Shown here: positions 53,717 through 63,553 of the stretch, one piece after another
Position numbering within the stretch: position 1 is the stretch's first letter
Layout of the letters: each line of letters starts with the position of its first letter
Origin: ELB16-189 sp018266435
GTDB lineage: Bacteria; Bacteroidota; Bacteroidia; Cytophagales; Cyclobacteriaceae
DNA length: 64,000 bases
Assembly: GCA_030123525.1 (NCBI GenBank)
Contig: CP126125.1
Location: forward strand, 806,001-870,000
Direction of reading: 5' to 3'
Program-made: the position numbers and the translations under genes
The notes under the pieces: generated by a model
Databases searched by the model: none
What the model was told of the DNA's origin: nothing
The model's input: the letters and a program-made list of their open reading frames with translations, nothing else

Positions 53717-56140
53717 ATGTTGCAGAACTATTGGAAAACTGCCATCCGCAGCCTACTCAGACACCGTTTTTTTTCGATGATCAATATTTTCGGATTGTCG
53801 GTGGCAATGGCATTATCGATGGTGATTATCATGCTGGTGGCCGACCAGATGATGTACGACCGATATAATTCAAAACGCGACCGCATATATCGTGTCAACA
53901 GCATTCCGATAAACGAGAATGGTACAACTTTTAGCGAAACTGCCACCACCACCCTTCCTTTGCGGGATGAACTCCTGGAAAAATACACCGGCATAGAAAA
54001 AGCCGTGCGCGTTGTACGTGGTTTTGGAAACATGTGGCTGGAGATTGAACAGAACGTAAATATTCCGGTTGCAGGTTTTTATGTTGACCCAGAAGTGCTC
54101 GACTTGTTTGAATACGAACTGGAGTATGGTGATCAACGCACAGCACTAACCGAGCCCTTTTCAGTGGTGCTCACAAAGAAAACGGCCAAAAAATTATTTA
54201 GTAAAGAAAACCCCGTTGGCGAAAGTTTTAAAGTAGGCGATGAAGGACCTTACAAAGTAACGGGTGTCTTAAAAGAAACAGATCACAAATCGCACATCGT
54301 GTTTGATGCACTGGCCAGCATCTCGTCAATAAAAAAAACAGGAGAAGCCAAACACAATCGGTTTAAAGACTTAACCGACTGGTATCAATACACAGGTGGA
54401 TGGGTTTATCTACTGCTTCAAAAAGAAAAAAACCAGGCCGATATCCAACCTCATCTGGAGAAAATTCAGAAGGAGTATTTTACCACACTTCCCAAGCCCG
54501 AGTCGCAGCAACGGGTTCGCTACTCGCTGCAACGATTAATGGACATCACACCGGGTCCATTTATCAATAATCCCATCGGGCCGTTTTTACCTTGGATTTT
54601 TGTTTATTTTTTCATTGGCTTGGCCGCGGTAGTGATGCTCACTTCATGTTTTAATTTTACCAATCTCTCCATTGCACGGTCGCTCACCCGCGCGCGTGAA
54701 ATTGGTGTGCGGAAAGTAACGGGTGCAAAACGGTGGCAAATCTTTTTGCAGTTCTTGTCAGAGTCAATTATTGTATCGCTCTTTTCACTTTTGGTAGCCA
54801 TGATACTTTTGGTTTGCCTGCGGCCGTTGATGCAGGAATTGAGTTTTGCCCGTCTGATGAAATGGGACTTGGAAGCAAATTATTTTGTGTTTGGTATTTT
54901 TATAGTCTTTGCTGCAGGTGTTGGCATAATGGCCGGGTTGTTTCCGGCCTTGGTGATGAGCGGCTTTCAGCCGGTTAAAGTGTTGAAAGGGATCATCAAC
55001 GCAAAGTTGTTTTCGCACATCGGGTTGCGCAAGGCTTTATTAGTAGCACAGTTTACTTTTTCCCTGATCTTCATTATTTCCGTACTGGTAGTATTCAATC
55101 AGCTTCAGTTGTTTTTAAAGGCTGACCACGGATTTAGTATGAATAAAAAAATAGTGGTGGCCCTGAGCCATACCTCGCCTGAAACCCTGAAGACAGAGTT
55201 GCTCAAATACAACAACATTGAGAGCGTAACGGCCGTGTCACACCTGCCGGCTGCGGGCACTTCGTATGGCGAAGACTACAAACGATCACTCGATGAAAAA
55301 GCGTGGACCAACATGAATTATTTTTCCGTAGATGAAGACTACCTCAATAATATAAAAGTACCGCTGGTGGCCGGTAAGTTTTATTCACCCGCTGCCGGGC
55401 AAGCAAATAAAAAATGGATTGTAATCAATGAAAAAGCAGTAGAAAAATTTCATTTCAAAAATGCAGCCGATGCCATTGGGCAGGAACTTATCGCTCAAAA
55501 AGACTCATCTAAATTTATCGTTATCGGGGTGGTGAAAAATTACAACCATCAGATGCTGATGGAAAAAATGGAAGCCATGGCACTGGTGTATAACCCGGCC
55601 GAGTTTAATCTGCTGCAGGTAGAATACACCGATACGTTCGAAAAAGCAGGAGCATCCATCGAGACTGCCTGGGCAAAAATAAATCCTCAGCTAAAAGTAG
55701 ATTACAAAGATTTTTATAACGAAGTGCATAAAATATACGATATCTTTTTTGGTGACATCGTAAGTATTCTCAGTGTCATTTCAGTTTTGGCAATCCTGAT
55801 CTCTTGCCTGGGTCTGCTGGGCATGGCTACCTATGCCACCGAAACCCGCATCAAAGAAATTTCTATTCGAAAAATTTTAGGAAGTACCGACCGCGCCTTG
55901 ATTTATTTATTATCGAAGGGTTTTGTCGTAGTCTTGCTGGTGGCAGTCGCAATTGCCGTACCTCTTTCTTATTTTATCAATAACCTGTGGCTTGAGTTGC
56001 TGGCTTATCATGTTTCAGTCAGTTTCTTAACCCTTTTTTCAGGGGTGCTTGCCTTGTTGTTTTTTGGAATCCTCACCATTGGCTCACAAGCCTGGCGAGC
56101 CATCTACATAAACCCGGTAAAAAACCTGAAGAGCGAATAA
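53717..56140 (+). CDS. MacB/FtsX-family permease
   Basis: An 807-residue protein of two FtsX-like units, with an N-terminal segment M-I-N-I-F-G-L-S-V-A-M-A and motifs R-A-R-E-I-G-V-R-K-V-T-G-A and R-I-K-E-I-S-I-R-K-I-L-G. It lacks the permease-prefix domain of the paralog at 46698. It lies 25 bases after the lipocalin-like gene, possibly in the ECF-controlled operon. Such permeases lack their own ATPase and use a separate one; substrate unknown. Confidence 0.9.
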   Translation: MLQNYWKTAIRSLLRHRFFSMINIFGLSVAMALSMVIIMLVADQMMYDRYNSKRDRIYRVNSIPINENGTTFSETATTTLPLRDELLEKYTGIEKAVRVVRGFGNMWLEIEQNVNIPVAGFYVDPEVLDLFEYELEYGDQRTALTEPFSVVLTKKTAKKLFSKENPVGESFKVGDEGPYKVTGVLKETDHKSHIVFDALASISSIKKTGEAKHNRFKDLTDWYQYTGGWVYLLLQKEKNQADIQPHLEKIQKEYFTTLPKPESQQRVRYSLQRLMDITPGPFINNPIGPFLPWIFVYFFIGLAAVVMLTSCFNFTNLSIARSLTRAREIGVRKVTGAKRWQIFLQFLSESIIVSLFSLLVAMILLVCLRPLMQELSFARLMKWDLEANYFVFGIFIVFAAGVGIMAGLFPALVMSGFQPVKVLKGIINAKLFSHIGLRKALLVAQFTFSLIFIISVLVVFNQLQLFLKADHGFSMNKKIVVALSHTSPETLKTELLKYNNIESVTAVSHLPAAGTSYGEDYKRSLDEKAWTNMNYFSVDEDYLNNIKVPLVAGKFYSPAAGQANKKWIVINEKAVEKFHFKNAADAIGQELIAQKDSSKFIVIGVVKNYNHQMLMEKMEAMALVYNPAEFNLLQVEYTDTFEKAGASIETAWAKINPQLKVDYKDFYNEVHKIYDIFFGDIVSILSVISVLAILISCLGLLGMATYATETRIKEISIRKILGSTDRALIYLLSKGFVVVLLVAVAIAVPLSYFINNLWLELLAYHVSVSFLTLFSGVLALLFFGILTIGSQAWRAIYINPVKNLKSE

Positions 56141-56169
56141 AAACAATATTACCAACTGAATAATTGCGC

Positions 56170-56177
56170 TATACTTG
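56170..56177 (+). promoter_or_regulatory. near-consensus -7 box before the HupE/UreJ-like gene
   Basis: TATACTTG differs at one base from TAnnTTTG. It lies 20 bases before the ATG at 56198, suggesting a separate promoter for this and the M1 peptidase gene. Confidence 0.35.
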
Positions 56178-56197
56178 TAGTGCAATTATTCAGATAC

Positions 56198-56785
56198 ATG
56201 AACCAGTTTCCTCTTTATTTCGTCTTAGGCCGCGAACATATTTTAGACTATGTCAATGGATACGACCACATTTTGTTTGTGGTGGCGCTTTGTGCACTCT
56301 ACGCCTGGGCTGATTGGAAAAGGGTGCTGGTGCTTGTCACCGCTTTTACCATTGGCCACTCCATCACACTGGCTTTGGCTACCCTGCAAATCATTTCCAT
56401 CAACAGCAACCTGGTTGAGTTTTTAATTCCCCTTACCATTTTCATCACAGCCGTTTCTAACTTGTTTAAAAAAGAAGAACAATTTGGCCAGGCAAAAATC
56501 CAGTTAAATTACTTGTTTGCCCTTTTCTTTGGGCTTATCCACGGTATGGGTTTTTCCAATTACCTGCGAGCCATGCTGGGTAAAAACAATTCCATAGCAT
56601 CACCCTTATTAGCCTTTAATTTAGGACTTGAATTCGGACAAATAATAGTTGTAACCTTATTTCTTACAATCAGTTATCTTTTGGTCAATTGGCTGAACGT
56701 GAGTCGCAGGGATTGGAAGCTGATAATTTCCTCGGCCATTGCTGGCATTGCGTTTATTCTGATGAAAGACCGGTTTCTTTTTTAA
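56198..56785 (+). CDS. HupE/UreJ-family membrane protein
   Basis: A 195-residue protein with about six membrane segments and the conserved G-R-E-H-I-L-D-Y-V-N-G-Y-D-H-I-L-F at the N-terminus and G-L-I-H-G-M-G-F in the middle. Relatives are proposed metal (nickel or cobalt) transporters or accessory factors. The start is ATG 56198; an in-frame GTG six codons upstream is less likely. The next gene starts directly after the stop codon, so they are co-transcribed. No nickel enzymes are nearby, so the role is open. Confidence 0.85.
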   Translation: MNQFPLYFVLGREHILDYVNGYDHILFVVALCALYAWADWKRVLVLVTAFTIGHSITLALATLQIISINSNLVEFLIPLTIFITAVSNLFKKEEQFGQAKIQLNYLFALFFGLIHGMGFSNYLRAMLGKNNSIASPLLAFNLGLEFGQIIVVTLFLTISYLLVNWLNVSRRDWKLIISSAIAGIAFILMKDRFLF

Positions 56786-56809
56786 ATGGTACCAGTTAAA
56801 ATAAATTTT

Positions 56810-59053
56810 ATGAAGCTACTAACTGCAAGTATGTTTCTGCTAGCCGCAATGGGATCATTCGCGCAAGAGCAACCCAAACCCAACGAACCCCAGTGGAAAG
56901 GTAAGTTTGAACAACTCGACCAAATGCTACCCACCCCCAACGAGTACCGCACAGGCTCGGGCGCACCCGGCCCTAAGTACTGGCAGCAGCAAGCCGACTA
57001 CGACATTACCGCAGAATTGAATGATGAGAATCAAAGCATCACGGGCATTGAAACAATCACCTATACCAACAACTCACCCGATGTACTGAAATACCTGTGG
57101 GTGCAACTCGATCAAAACCTTTTTGAAAAAGAAAGCAACACTGCCAAGACGGCAACCAATTCGGTGAAAGACAGCTCAGCCGCAAAAATGATGGCCATGC
57201 AACTTAACCTGTGGGATTACGATGGAGGCTACAAAATAAAATCAGTGAAAGATGCCGCTGGCAAAGACCTTTCGTACACCATTAATAAAACCATGATGCG
57301 CGTTGACTTACCCACCCCTATTAAGGCAGGCGCTAAGTATGCATTTAAAATAGAATGGTCGTTTAATGTGCTTGACCGCAACCAGACTTTTGCACGCAGC
57401 GGGTATGAGTTTTTTCCTGAAGACGGCAACTACGTGTATACCATTGCCCAGTGGTTTCCGCGCATGTGCGTGTATGACGATGTAGTGGGCTGGCAAAACA
57501 AACAGTTTTTAGGCCGTGGCGAATTTACCTTGCCATTCGGAAATTATAAAGTAACGCTTACTGTTCCGGCCGACCATATCGTGGCAGCTACCGGCATGAT
57601 CAAAAACCCCGCACAAGTTCTTACGCCTGCCCAGATCTCGCGATTTGAAAAAGCAAAAACCACGTACGATAAACCCGTGATTATTGTAACTCAAGCCGAA
57701 GCGGTTGAAAAGGAAAAAACAAAATCAAAAGAAAAAAAAATATGGCAGTTTGAAGCCACCAATGTGCGCGACTTCGCTTTTGCTTGCTCGCGAAAATTCA
57801 TTTGGGATGCCATGGCTGTAAAAATCGGAAACAACTCACCGTTAGCCCAGTCATTTTACCCCAAAGAGGGCAATCCGTTGTGGGAAAAAGAATCAACCAA
57901 TGCCGTGAAAAACACATTGGAAGTATATTCAAAACACACCATTGATTATCCCTACCCGCAAGCTACCTCTGTTCATGCGGCAAGCATCGGCATGGAGTAC
58001 CCAATGATCTGCTTCAACTTTGGCCGACCCAAAAAAGACGGCACGTATGACACCGACAAGTTAAAAGGAATGCTTGGTGTAGTGATCCACGAAGTAGGGC
58101 ATAATTTTTTCCCGATGATTATCAATAACGATGAACGTCAGACCACCTGGATGGATGAAGGCATCAACAGTTTTGTACAATTACTCACCGAACTGGAGCG
58201 GTATCCTCAACTGGATTTCACCCGGGGCAAACCCGCAAGCCTTGTGCCCTACATGAAAGGCGATAAATCTACCATGCGCCCGCTAATGACCAACTCTGAG
58301 CAAGTGATTCAGTTTGGGTCCGAGCAATATCAAAAAGCAGCCACCGCCCTTTTCATCTTGCGCGAAACCGTAATGGGTCATGATTTGTTCGATCGGTCAT
58401 TTAAAGAATATGCCCAGCGCTGGTCTTTCAAACATCCAAAACCTGCCGATTTTTTCCGCACCATGGAAGATGCCTCGGCCGTTGATCTGGATTGGTTTTG
58501 GAAAGGATGGTTTTATACCACCGACAATGTCGATCAATCACTCGACCAGGTGAAGTGGTATAAGCTGCATACCGAAAAAAATAACCTGGAGGGCCGGGAA
58601 AAAAATGTGGTCAAAGGTGACTTGGCTTCTGCCAAAAGCCGAGACAAAAAAAATGAAAACTTTGACAATGGCCCGCAATACATTGCTGTGTTACCTACCA
58701 ATGACCGAATGTACGGTGAGTTTCAAAATAAAATTGATGACAAAGCCGTGATCAGCAAATTAGAAAATAAAAATCTTTATGAAGTCACCTTGTCTAACAA
58801 AGGCGGGCTGGTTATGCCCGTGATTATCGAGTGGACGTACAAAGACGGATCAAAAGAAACTGATCGGATTCCGGCCGAAATCTGGCGCGTAAATGAAAAC
58901 AAAGTGACCAAAGTATTTGCCAAAGAAAAAGAAGTAGCCAGCGTGACCATCGATCCGCTGAAAGAAACGTCTGACATTCATACCGATGACAATGTGTTTC
59001 CACGAGTGGCTCAACCTTCTAAATTTGATGAGTTAAAGAAAAAAACAAACTAA
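56810..59053 (+). CDS. exported M1-family zinc metallopeptidase, copy 1
   Basis: A 747-residue protein with a signal peptide ending S-F-A-Q. I use ATG 56810; the ATG at 56786 adds eight residues before it. The M1 core has H427-E-V-G-H431 and, 18 residues on, E450 in W-M-D-E-G. The family's substrate loop appears as G-M-E-Y-P-M. M1 enzymes cut N-terminal residues from peptides. A close paralog follows downstream. Forty-two bases (56900-56941) are identical to the paralog. Confidence 0.92.
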   Translation: MKLLTASMFLLAAMGSFAQEQPKPNEPQWKGKFEQLDQMLPTPNEYRTGSGAPGPKYWQQQADYDITAELNDENQSITGIETITYTNNSPDVLKYLWVQLDQNLFEKESNTAKTATNSVKDSSAAKMMAMQLNLWDYDGGYKIKSVKDAAGKDLSYTINKTMMRVDLPTPIKAGAKYAFKIEWSFNVLDRNQTFARSGYEFFPEDGNYVYTIAQWFPRMCVYDDVVGWQNKQFLGRGEFTLPFGNYKVTLTVPADHIVAATGMIKNPAQVLTPAQISRFEKAKTTYDKPVIIVTQAEAVEKEKTKSKEKKIWQFEATNVRDFAFACSRKFIWDAMAVKIGNNSPLAQSFYPKEGNPLWEKESTNAVKNTLEVYSKHTIDYPYPQATSVHAASIGMEYPMICFNFGRPKKDGTYDTDKLKGMLGVVIHEVGHNFFPMIINNDERQTTWMDEGINSFVQLLTELERYPQLDFTRGKPASLVPYMKGDKSTMRPLMTNSEQVIQFGSEQYQKAATALFILRETVMGHDLFDRSFKEYAQRWSFKHPKPADFFRTMEDASAVDLDWFWKGWFYTTDNVDQSLDQVKWYKLHTEKNNLEGREKNVVKGDLASAKSRDKKNENFDNGPQYIAVLPTNDRMYGEFQNKIDDKAVISKLENKNLYEVTLSNKGGLVMPVIIEWTYKDGSKETDRIPAEIWRVNENKVTKVFAKEKEVASVTIDPLKETSDIHTDDNVFPRVAQPSKFDELKKKTN

Positions 59054-59066
59054 GAATTATAAAATC

Positions 59067-59127
59067 AATCAATCGCGGAGTCGCAAGATTAGAAAAGAAT
59101 ATTTTACTTGCGACTCCGCGATTGATT
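59067..59127. repeat. 21-bp perfect inverted repeat between the two M1 genes
   Basis: The arm at 59067-59087 (core GCGGAGTCGCAAG) is exactly inverted at 59107-59127, with a 19-base AT-rich loop. It is followed by TTTTA. It could be a terminator for copy 1, or a REP-like mobile palindrome; its GC-rich core stands out from the AT-rich surroundings. Confidence 0.8.
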
Positions 59128-59143
59128 TTAACCTCCAAATCCA

Positions 59144-61360
59144 ATGAAATCTATTCTCACTTCATTTTTTTTACTCGGTACGTTAATTCTGTTTAGCCAG
59201 GATAAAAAATGGCAGGGTAAGTTTGAACAACTCGACCAAATGCTACCCACCCCCAACTCGTATCGGTCAGCTTCAGGCGCACCCGGCCCGGATTATTGGC
59301 AACAACGTGCCAATTATGAAATTGATGTAGAACTCCATGACGAAACACAGATCATCACCGGCCAAGAGACCATAACTTATTTTAACCATGCACCAGAGGC
59401 TATGAACTATGTATGGCTTCAACTGGATCAAAATAATTTGGCCAGCGGCAACATGACCGACAAGACCGAAACCAACCGCATCCGCGATTCCGTTCCCGCC
59501 CGGTTTTTTCCGCTTGCACAAGACACGTATGATTACCAGGGCGGCTTTACTATCAAATCCGTAAAAGATGCGGCCACCGGTGCCGATCTGCCATATCTTG
59601 TCAACTACACTATGTTGCGTATTGATCTGCCTGCAGCTTTAAAAACTGGCGATAAATATGCTTTTAAAATTGAATGGAGCTACCACGAAAAAGACCGCAT
59701 GCAGTTTAGCGAACGGGGCGGATACGAGTATTTTCCGCAAGATGGAAATTACCTCTACACCGTGGCACAGTGGTTTCCACGCATGTGCGTATTTGATGAT
59801 TACGAAGGTTGGCAGAATAAACAATTTCTTGGCCAAGGCGAGTTTGCTCTCACATTTGGTAATTACCGTGTGCGCATTACCGTTCCGTCTGATCACATTG
59901 TAGGAGCCAGCGGAGTATTACAAAATCCGAAAGCAGTATTGACCCCCACCCAGTTTGAACGATTTGAAAAAGCAAAAAAAACATTTGACAAGCCCGTAAT
60001 GATTGTTACCGAAGAAGAAGCCCGGGTCAAAGAAAAAGAACATTCAAAAAATAAAAAAACCTGGGAGTTTTATGCTGAAAATGTGCGAGACTTTGCCTTT
60101 GCCACTTCGCGCAAGTTCATTTGGGATGCCATGGCAGTAAACATAAACGGGAAGACACCCCTGGCCCAATCGCTCTACCCAAAAGAAGGCAACCCGCTTT
60201 GGGAAAAAGAATCAACCCTGGCCATTAAAAACACCTTAGAAATTTATTCTTCGCGCACGTTTGACTTTCCGTACCCTACAGCGTATTCGGTTCACACAGC
60301 CAACCAAGGCATGGAATACCCCATGATTTGTTTCAATGGCGGTCGCCCCAAGAGCGATGGCACCTATTCGCAACGCGTCTATGAAGGAATGGTGGGAGTG
60401 ATCATTCACGAAGTTGGGCATAACTTTTTTCCCATGATCGTTAATTCAGACGAACGCAAATGGAGTTGGATGGACGAAGGATTGAATTCATTTTTAGAGA
60501 GAGAAACCAAACGGGAACGTTATCCCACCGTGGATATTGGTTGGGGTTCACCCAGGGGTATGGCCAGCTACATGAAAGGAGACAAAAACTTGATGCGACC
60601 CATTATGTGGAATTCAGATAATGTGCCAGGACGCGATTTTGGCCCTAATGCCTACGGTAAACCGGCTGCCGCTCTTACGCTCTTACGCGAAACTGTGATG
60701 GGTCCTGAATTGTTTGATAAAGCTTTTAAAGAATACGCCCAGCGCTGGGCATTTAAACAACCGAAGCCGGCTGATTTTTTCCGCACCATGGAAGACGCCT
60801 CAGCCGTTGACCTCGATTGGTTTTGGCGAGGATGGTTTTATACTGTAGATAATGTAGATGTGGAACTTAGCGATGTCAAATGGTTTAAACTGAAAGAACA
60901 AACGGCTGATCCCGAAAAGAAAAATGTAAAAACACAAACGGGCGATTTAGCCGCCAAAGATAAGCCCACAGACTTCAGCCAGGGCCCACAGCAAATAACC
61001 GTGCTCGATACTCCCGAACGGTTTAGTGGAGAATTTAAAAATACCGTTGATGATAAAGCCATCCGGGCTAAACTGGCCGGCAAAAATATGTATGAACTTA
61101 CCCTGAAAAATAAGGGAGGCCTGGTTACGCCAGTTATCATTGAATGGACTTATAAAGACGGTAGCAGGGAAACAGAGAAAATTCCGGCCGAGATATGGCG
61201 GGTCAATGAAAACGAAGTAAAAAAAGTATTTATAAAAAATAAGGAAGTTACCCACGTGGTGATTGACCCCAATAACAACACGGGCGATACTGATTTTTCA
61301 AATAATAAATTTCCGAAGGTTCAGGCCGAAAATAAATTTGACCTGCTGAAAAAGAATTAA
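59144..61360 (+). CDS. exported M1-family zinc metallopeptidase, copy 2
   Basis: A 738-residue protein with a signal peptide (I-L-F-S-Q). The M1 residues are H422-E-V-G-H426 and E445, and the substrate loop is G-M-E-Y-P-M. It is co-linear with copy 1 over its full length, so this is a tandem duplication that has since diverged apart from a conserved 42-base block (59216-59257). A hairpin terminator follows. Confidence 0.92.
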   Translation: MKSILTSFFLLGTLILFSQDKKWQGKFEQLDQMLPTPNSYRSASGAPGPDYWQQRANYEIDVELHDETQIITGQETITYFNHAPEAMNYVWLQLDQNNLASGNMTDKTETNRIRDSVPARFFPLAQDTYDYQGGFTIKSVKDAATGADLPYLVNYTMLRIDLPAALKTGDKYAFKIEWSYHEKDRMQFSERGGYEYFPQDGNYLYTVAQWFPRMCVFDDYEGWQNKQFLGQGEFALTFGNYRVRITVPSDHIVGASGVLQNPKAVLTPTQFERFEKAKKTFDKPVMIVTEEEARVKEKEHSKNKKTWEFYAENVRDFAFATSRKFIWDAMAVNINGKTPLAQSLYPKEGNPLWEKESTLAIKNTLEIYSSRTFDFPYPTAYSVHTANQGMEYPMICFNGGRPKSDGTYSQRVYEGMVGVIIHEVGHNFFPMIVNSDERKWSWMDEGLNSFLERETKRERYPTVDIGWGSPRGMASYMKGDKNLMRPIMWNSDNVPGRDFGPNAYGKPAAALTLLRETVMGPELFDKAFKEYAQRWAFKQPKPADFFRTMEDASAVDLDWFWRGWFYTVDNVDVELSDVKWFKLKEQTADPEKKNVKTQTGDLAAKDKPTDFSQGPQQITVLDTPERFSGEFKNTVDDKAIRAKLAGKNMYELTLKNKGGLVTPVIIEWTYKDGSRETEKIPAEIWRVNENEVKKVFIKNKEVTHVVIDPNNNTGDTDFSNNKFPKVQAENKFDLLKKN

Positions 61361-61379
61361 CAGGAATCTCTTGTTGCTC

Positions 61380-61411
61380 AACACAAAGAGGCCTGTAGGC
61401 CTCTTTGTGTT
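61380..61411 (+). terminator. strong hairpin terminator after M1 copy 2
   Basis: A 14-bp perfect stem (AACACAAAGAGGCC at 61380-61393 with 61398-61411) around a TGTA loop. It is symmetrical and can act in both directions. An apparent TTG start for the next gene lies inside it and is rejected. Confidence 0.8.
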
Positions 61412-61452
61412 TCCCCTTACCGGGTGCATTTCAAACTTTCTATTCAAAGAAT

Positions 61453-61460
61453 TATTTTTG
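61453..61460 (+). promoter_or_regulatory. -7 box before the WecA/MraY-like gene
   Basis: TATTTTTG, an exact TAnnTTTG match. It sits after the terminator and places the transcription start near 61466, which rules out any translation start upstream of that. Confidence 0.45.
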
Positions 61461-61494
61461 CACAACCCTAAACTTCATTCCTATCATACGGCTT

Positions 61495-62556
61495 TTGCTT
61501 TATACTGCTATCTCATTCCTGATCTCCTTCCTTACACTGCCTGTACTGATCAAGCTGCTCACGCAATGGAAGCTGCTCGATTCGCCAGGCAAACATAAAA
61601 TACATTCCCAATTCAAACCCTCGTTGGGAGGTGTAGCGGTTTTGTTAGGCGTTGGTTTTTCATTGCTCCTTGCTTTGCCGCTGAGCGAATGGCTTACCCA
61701 AAAGTATTTTTTTATCTCGTTGCTTCTGATGTTTTTAATCGGCCTGCGCGATGATGTACTTGCCCTTACACCCCGCCAGAAATTAGTCAGTCAGTTTTTA
61801 CCGGTGATCTTGCTGGTTGTGCTGAACCAGACCACAATCAATTCTTCTTATGGGCTTTTTGATTTGCCGGCAATTCCAACCCCGCTCATTTGGTTATTGA
61901 GTATTTTTACACTGATCATTCTCACTAATGCCTACAATTTAATTGATGGGCTGGATGGATTGGCCGGCACCATTGGCATCGTTTCGCTTACTGCCTTTGG
62001 TGTTTGGTTTTATCTGGTTGGTAATTTTTCTACCAGTTTAATTGCATTGACTTTTGCAGGGGCTCTTTTAGCATTTCTTTTTTTTAACTGGCAACCTTCT
62101 AAAATATTTATGGGAGACACCGGTGCGCTTACCATTGGTTTTTTGATCTCTTACCTGGCCATTACGTTTGTGAATGTAAATTACCGGTTGCCCGAATCAA
62201 GCGACTACAAAATGAAAGCTTCTATTGCCAGTTCAGTTTGTGTGGCCATCATTCCGGTGTTTGATACGCTCCGGGTTATCATTCTCCGCCTCCGGCAAGG
62301 CTTGTCTCCTTTTCATGCCGATAAAAACCATTTGCATCATCAGTTTTTAAAATTGGGGTTCAGCCATGCAGTTTCGGTCTTGTTCATGGCCTCCATCAAT
62401 TTAATCATGATTCTTTTAGCCTGGCTTCTACGAAAACAAAATGATCTGCTAATTTTGCCTATTGTGATTGCGATTTGTTTAATCATCAATTTTGTATTGA
62501 AAAAAGCGCAGCAAGCAAAGTCAATTACCCATGGAGCAGCAGATCAAAACCATTGA
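61495..62556 (+). CDS. WecA/MraY-family polyprenyl-phosphate sugar-1-phosphate transferase
   Basis: A 353-residue membrane enzyme with about ten hydrophobic segments. It shows D-S-P-G-K-H-K-I-H, the catalytic aspartates L-R-D-D, N-L-I-D-G-L-D-G, M-G-D-T-G and H-L-H-H. Such enzymes attach a UDP-amino-sugar phosphate to undecaprenyl phosphate to begin an envelope polymer; the HLHH motif and N-L-I-D-G-L-D-G favour WecA over MraY. No ATG exists at the N-terminus. TTG 61495 is chosen because of promoter and first membrane helix; an ATT start is possible. It overlaps pheS by 26 bases. Confidence 0.85.
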   Translation: MLYTAISFLISFLTLPVLIKLLTQWKLLDSPGKHKIHSQFKPSLGGVAVLLGVGFSLLLALPLSEWLTQKYFFISLLLMFLIGLRDDVLALTPRQKLVSQFLPVILLVVLNQTTINSSYGLFDLPAIPTPLIWLLSIFTLIILTNAYNLIDGLDGLAGTIGIVSLTAFGVWFYLVGNFSTSLIALTFAGALLAFLFFNWQPSKIFMGDTGALTIGFLISYLAITFVNVNYRLPESSDYKMKASIASSVCVAIIPVFDTLRVIILRLRQGLSPFHADKNHLHHQFLKLGFSHAVSVLFMASINLIMILLAWLLRKQNDLLILPIVIAICLIINFVLKKAQQAKSITHGAADQNH

Positions 62557-63553
62557 GCAAGAAGTAAATACTTTCTCTATTTTATCCAAGGATGACCTGG
62601 AAAACTTTCGGCTTAAATTCATCAGCAAGAAAGGAATCATTCCTTCACTTTTTGAAGACCTGAAAAAGGCTTCATCCGATGAAAAAAAGAAAATAGGAAA
62701 ATGGCTGAACGAATTAAAGCAGTTAGCCGAAGGAAAATTCAAATCCGCTCAAGAAGCTTTGGAAAACTCGATGGATGAATCAACCGATGCCATTGATCTC
62801 TCCTTACCGGTTGTTCCCAACAAACTGGGCAACCAACACCCACTAAGCCTGACCCGCTACCGCATTATCGAAATATTTGAGCGTCTCGGATTTAATTTAG
62901 CTGACGGCCCCGAAATAGAAGATGACTGGCACAACTTTACGGCATTGAATTTTCCGCCCAATCATCCGGCACGCGAAATGCAGGACACGTTTTTTATCGA
63001 AAAAAACCCGGATGTCTTATTGCGAACGCACACCTCTAATGTGCAGATCCGGCTCATGAAAAAGCAAAAGCCACCTATCCGCTCAATCATGCCCGGCCGT
63101 GTCTATCGCAACGAAGCGATCTCAGCAAGAGCGCATTGCTTTTTTCACCAGGTAGAAGGATTATATGTTGATAAAAATGTTGGGTTTGCCGATTTAAAGC
63201 AAACGCTCTATTCATTTGCCCAACAGATGTATGGCAAAGATATTAAGATCAGGTACAGACCTTCGTTTTTTCCGTTTACCGAACCCAGTGCTGAAATTGA
63301 CATTTCTTGCCTGATCTGCAAAGGCAAAGGCTGCAACATTTGCAAGCACAGTGGATGGGTAGAGATTGCCGGCTCAGGCATGGTGCACCCCAATGTTTTG
63401 CGCAACTGCAACATAGACCCCGAGGAGTATACGGGCTTTGCTTTTGGTATGGGCATAGAGCGAGTCACGCAATTACTATTTCAGGTCAATGACTTGAGAT
63501 TGTATTCTGAAAATGACATTCGCTTCCTCAGGCAGTTCAAACCTGTAATGTGA
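62531..63553 (+). CDS. pheS: phenylalanine--tRNA ligase alpha subunit
   Basis: A 340-residue class II synthetase subunit. Motif 2 includes M-P-G-R-V-Y-R-N-E and F-F-H-Q-V-E-G; motif 3 is G-F-A-F-G-M-G-I-E-R. The N-terminal coiled coil binds tRNA(Phe). A four-cysteine cluster C-L-I-C-K-G-K-G-C-N-I-C, probably a zinc site, sits between them. The gene begins inside the end of the WecA-like gene and overlaps the next gene by four bases (GTGA), suggesting coupling. The beta subunit gene is at the other end of the window. Confidence 0.97.
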   Translation: MEQQIKTIEQEVNTFSILSKDDLENFRLKFISKKGIIPSLFEDLKKASSDEKKKIGKWLNELKQLAEGKFKSAQEALENSMDESTDAIDLSLPVVPNKLGNQHPLSLTRYRIIEIFERLGFNLADGPEIEDDWHNFTALNFPPNHPAREMQDTFFIEKNPDVLLRTHTSNVQIRLMKKQKPPIRSIMPGRVYRNEAISARAHCFFHQVEGLYVDKNVGFADLKQTLYSFAQQMYGKDIKIRYRPSFFPFTEPSAEIDISCLICKGKGCNICKHSGWVEIAGSGMVHPNVLRNCNIDPEEYTGFAFGMGIERVTQLLFQVNDLRLYSENDIRFLRQFKPVM

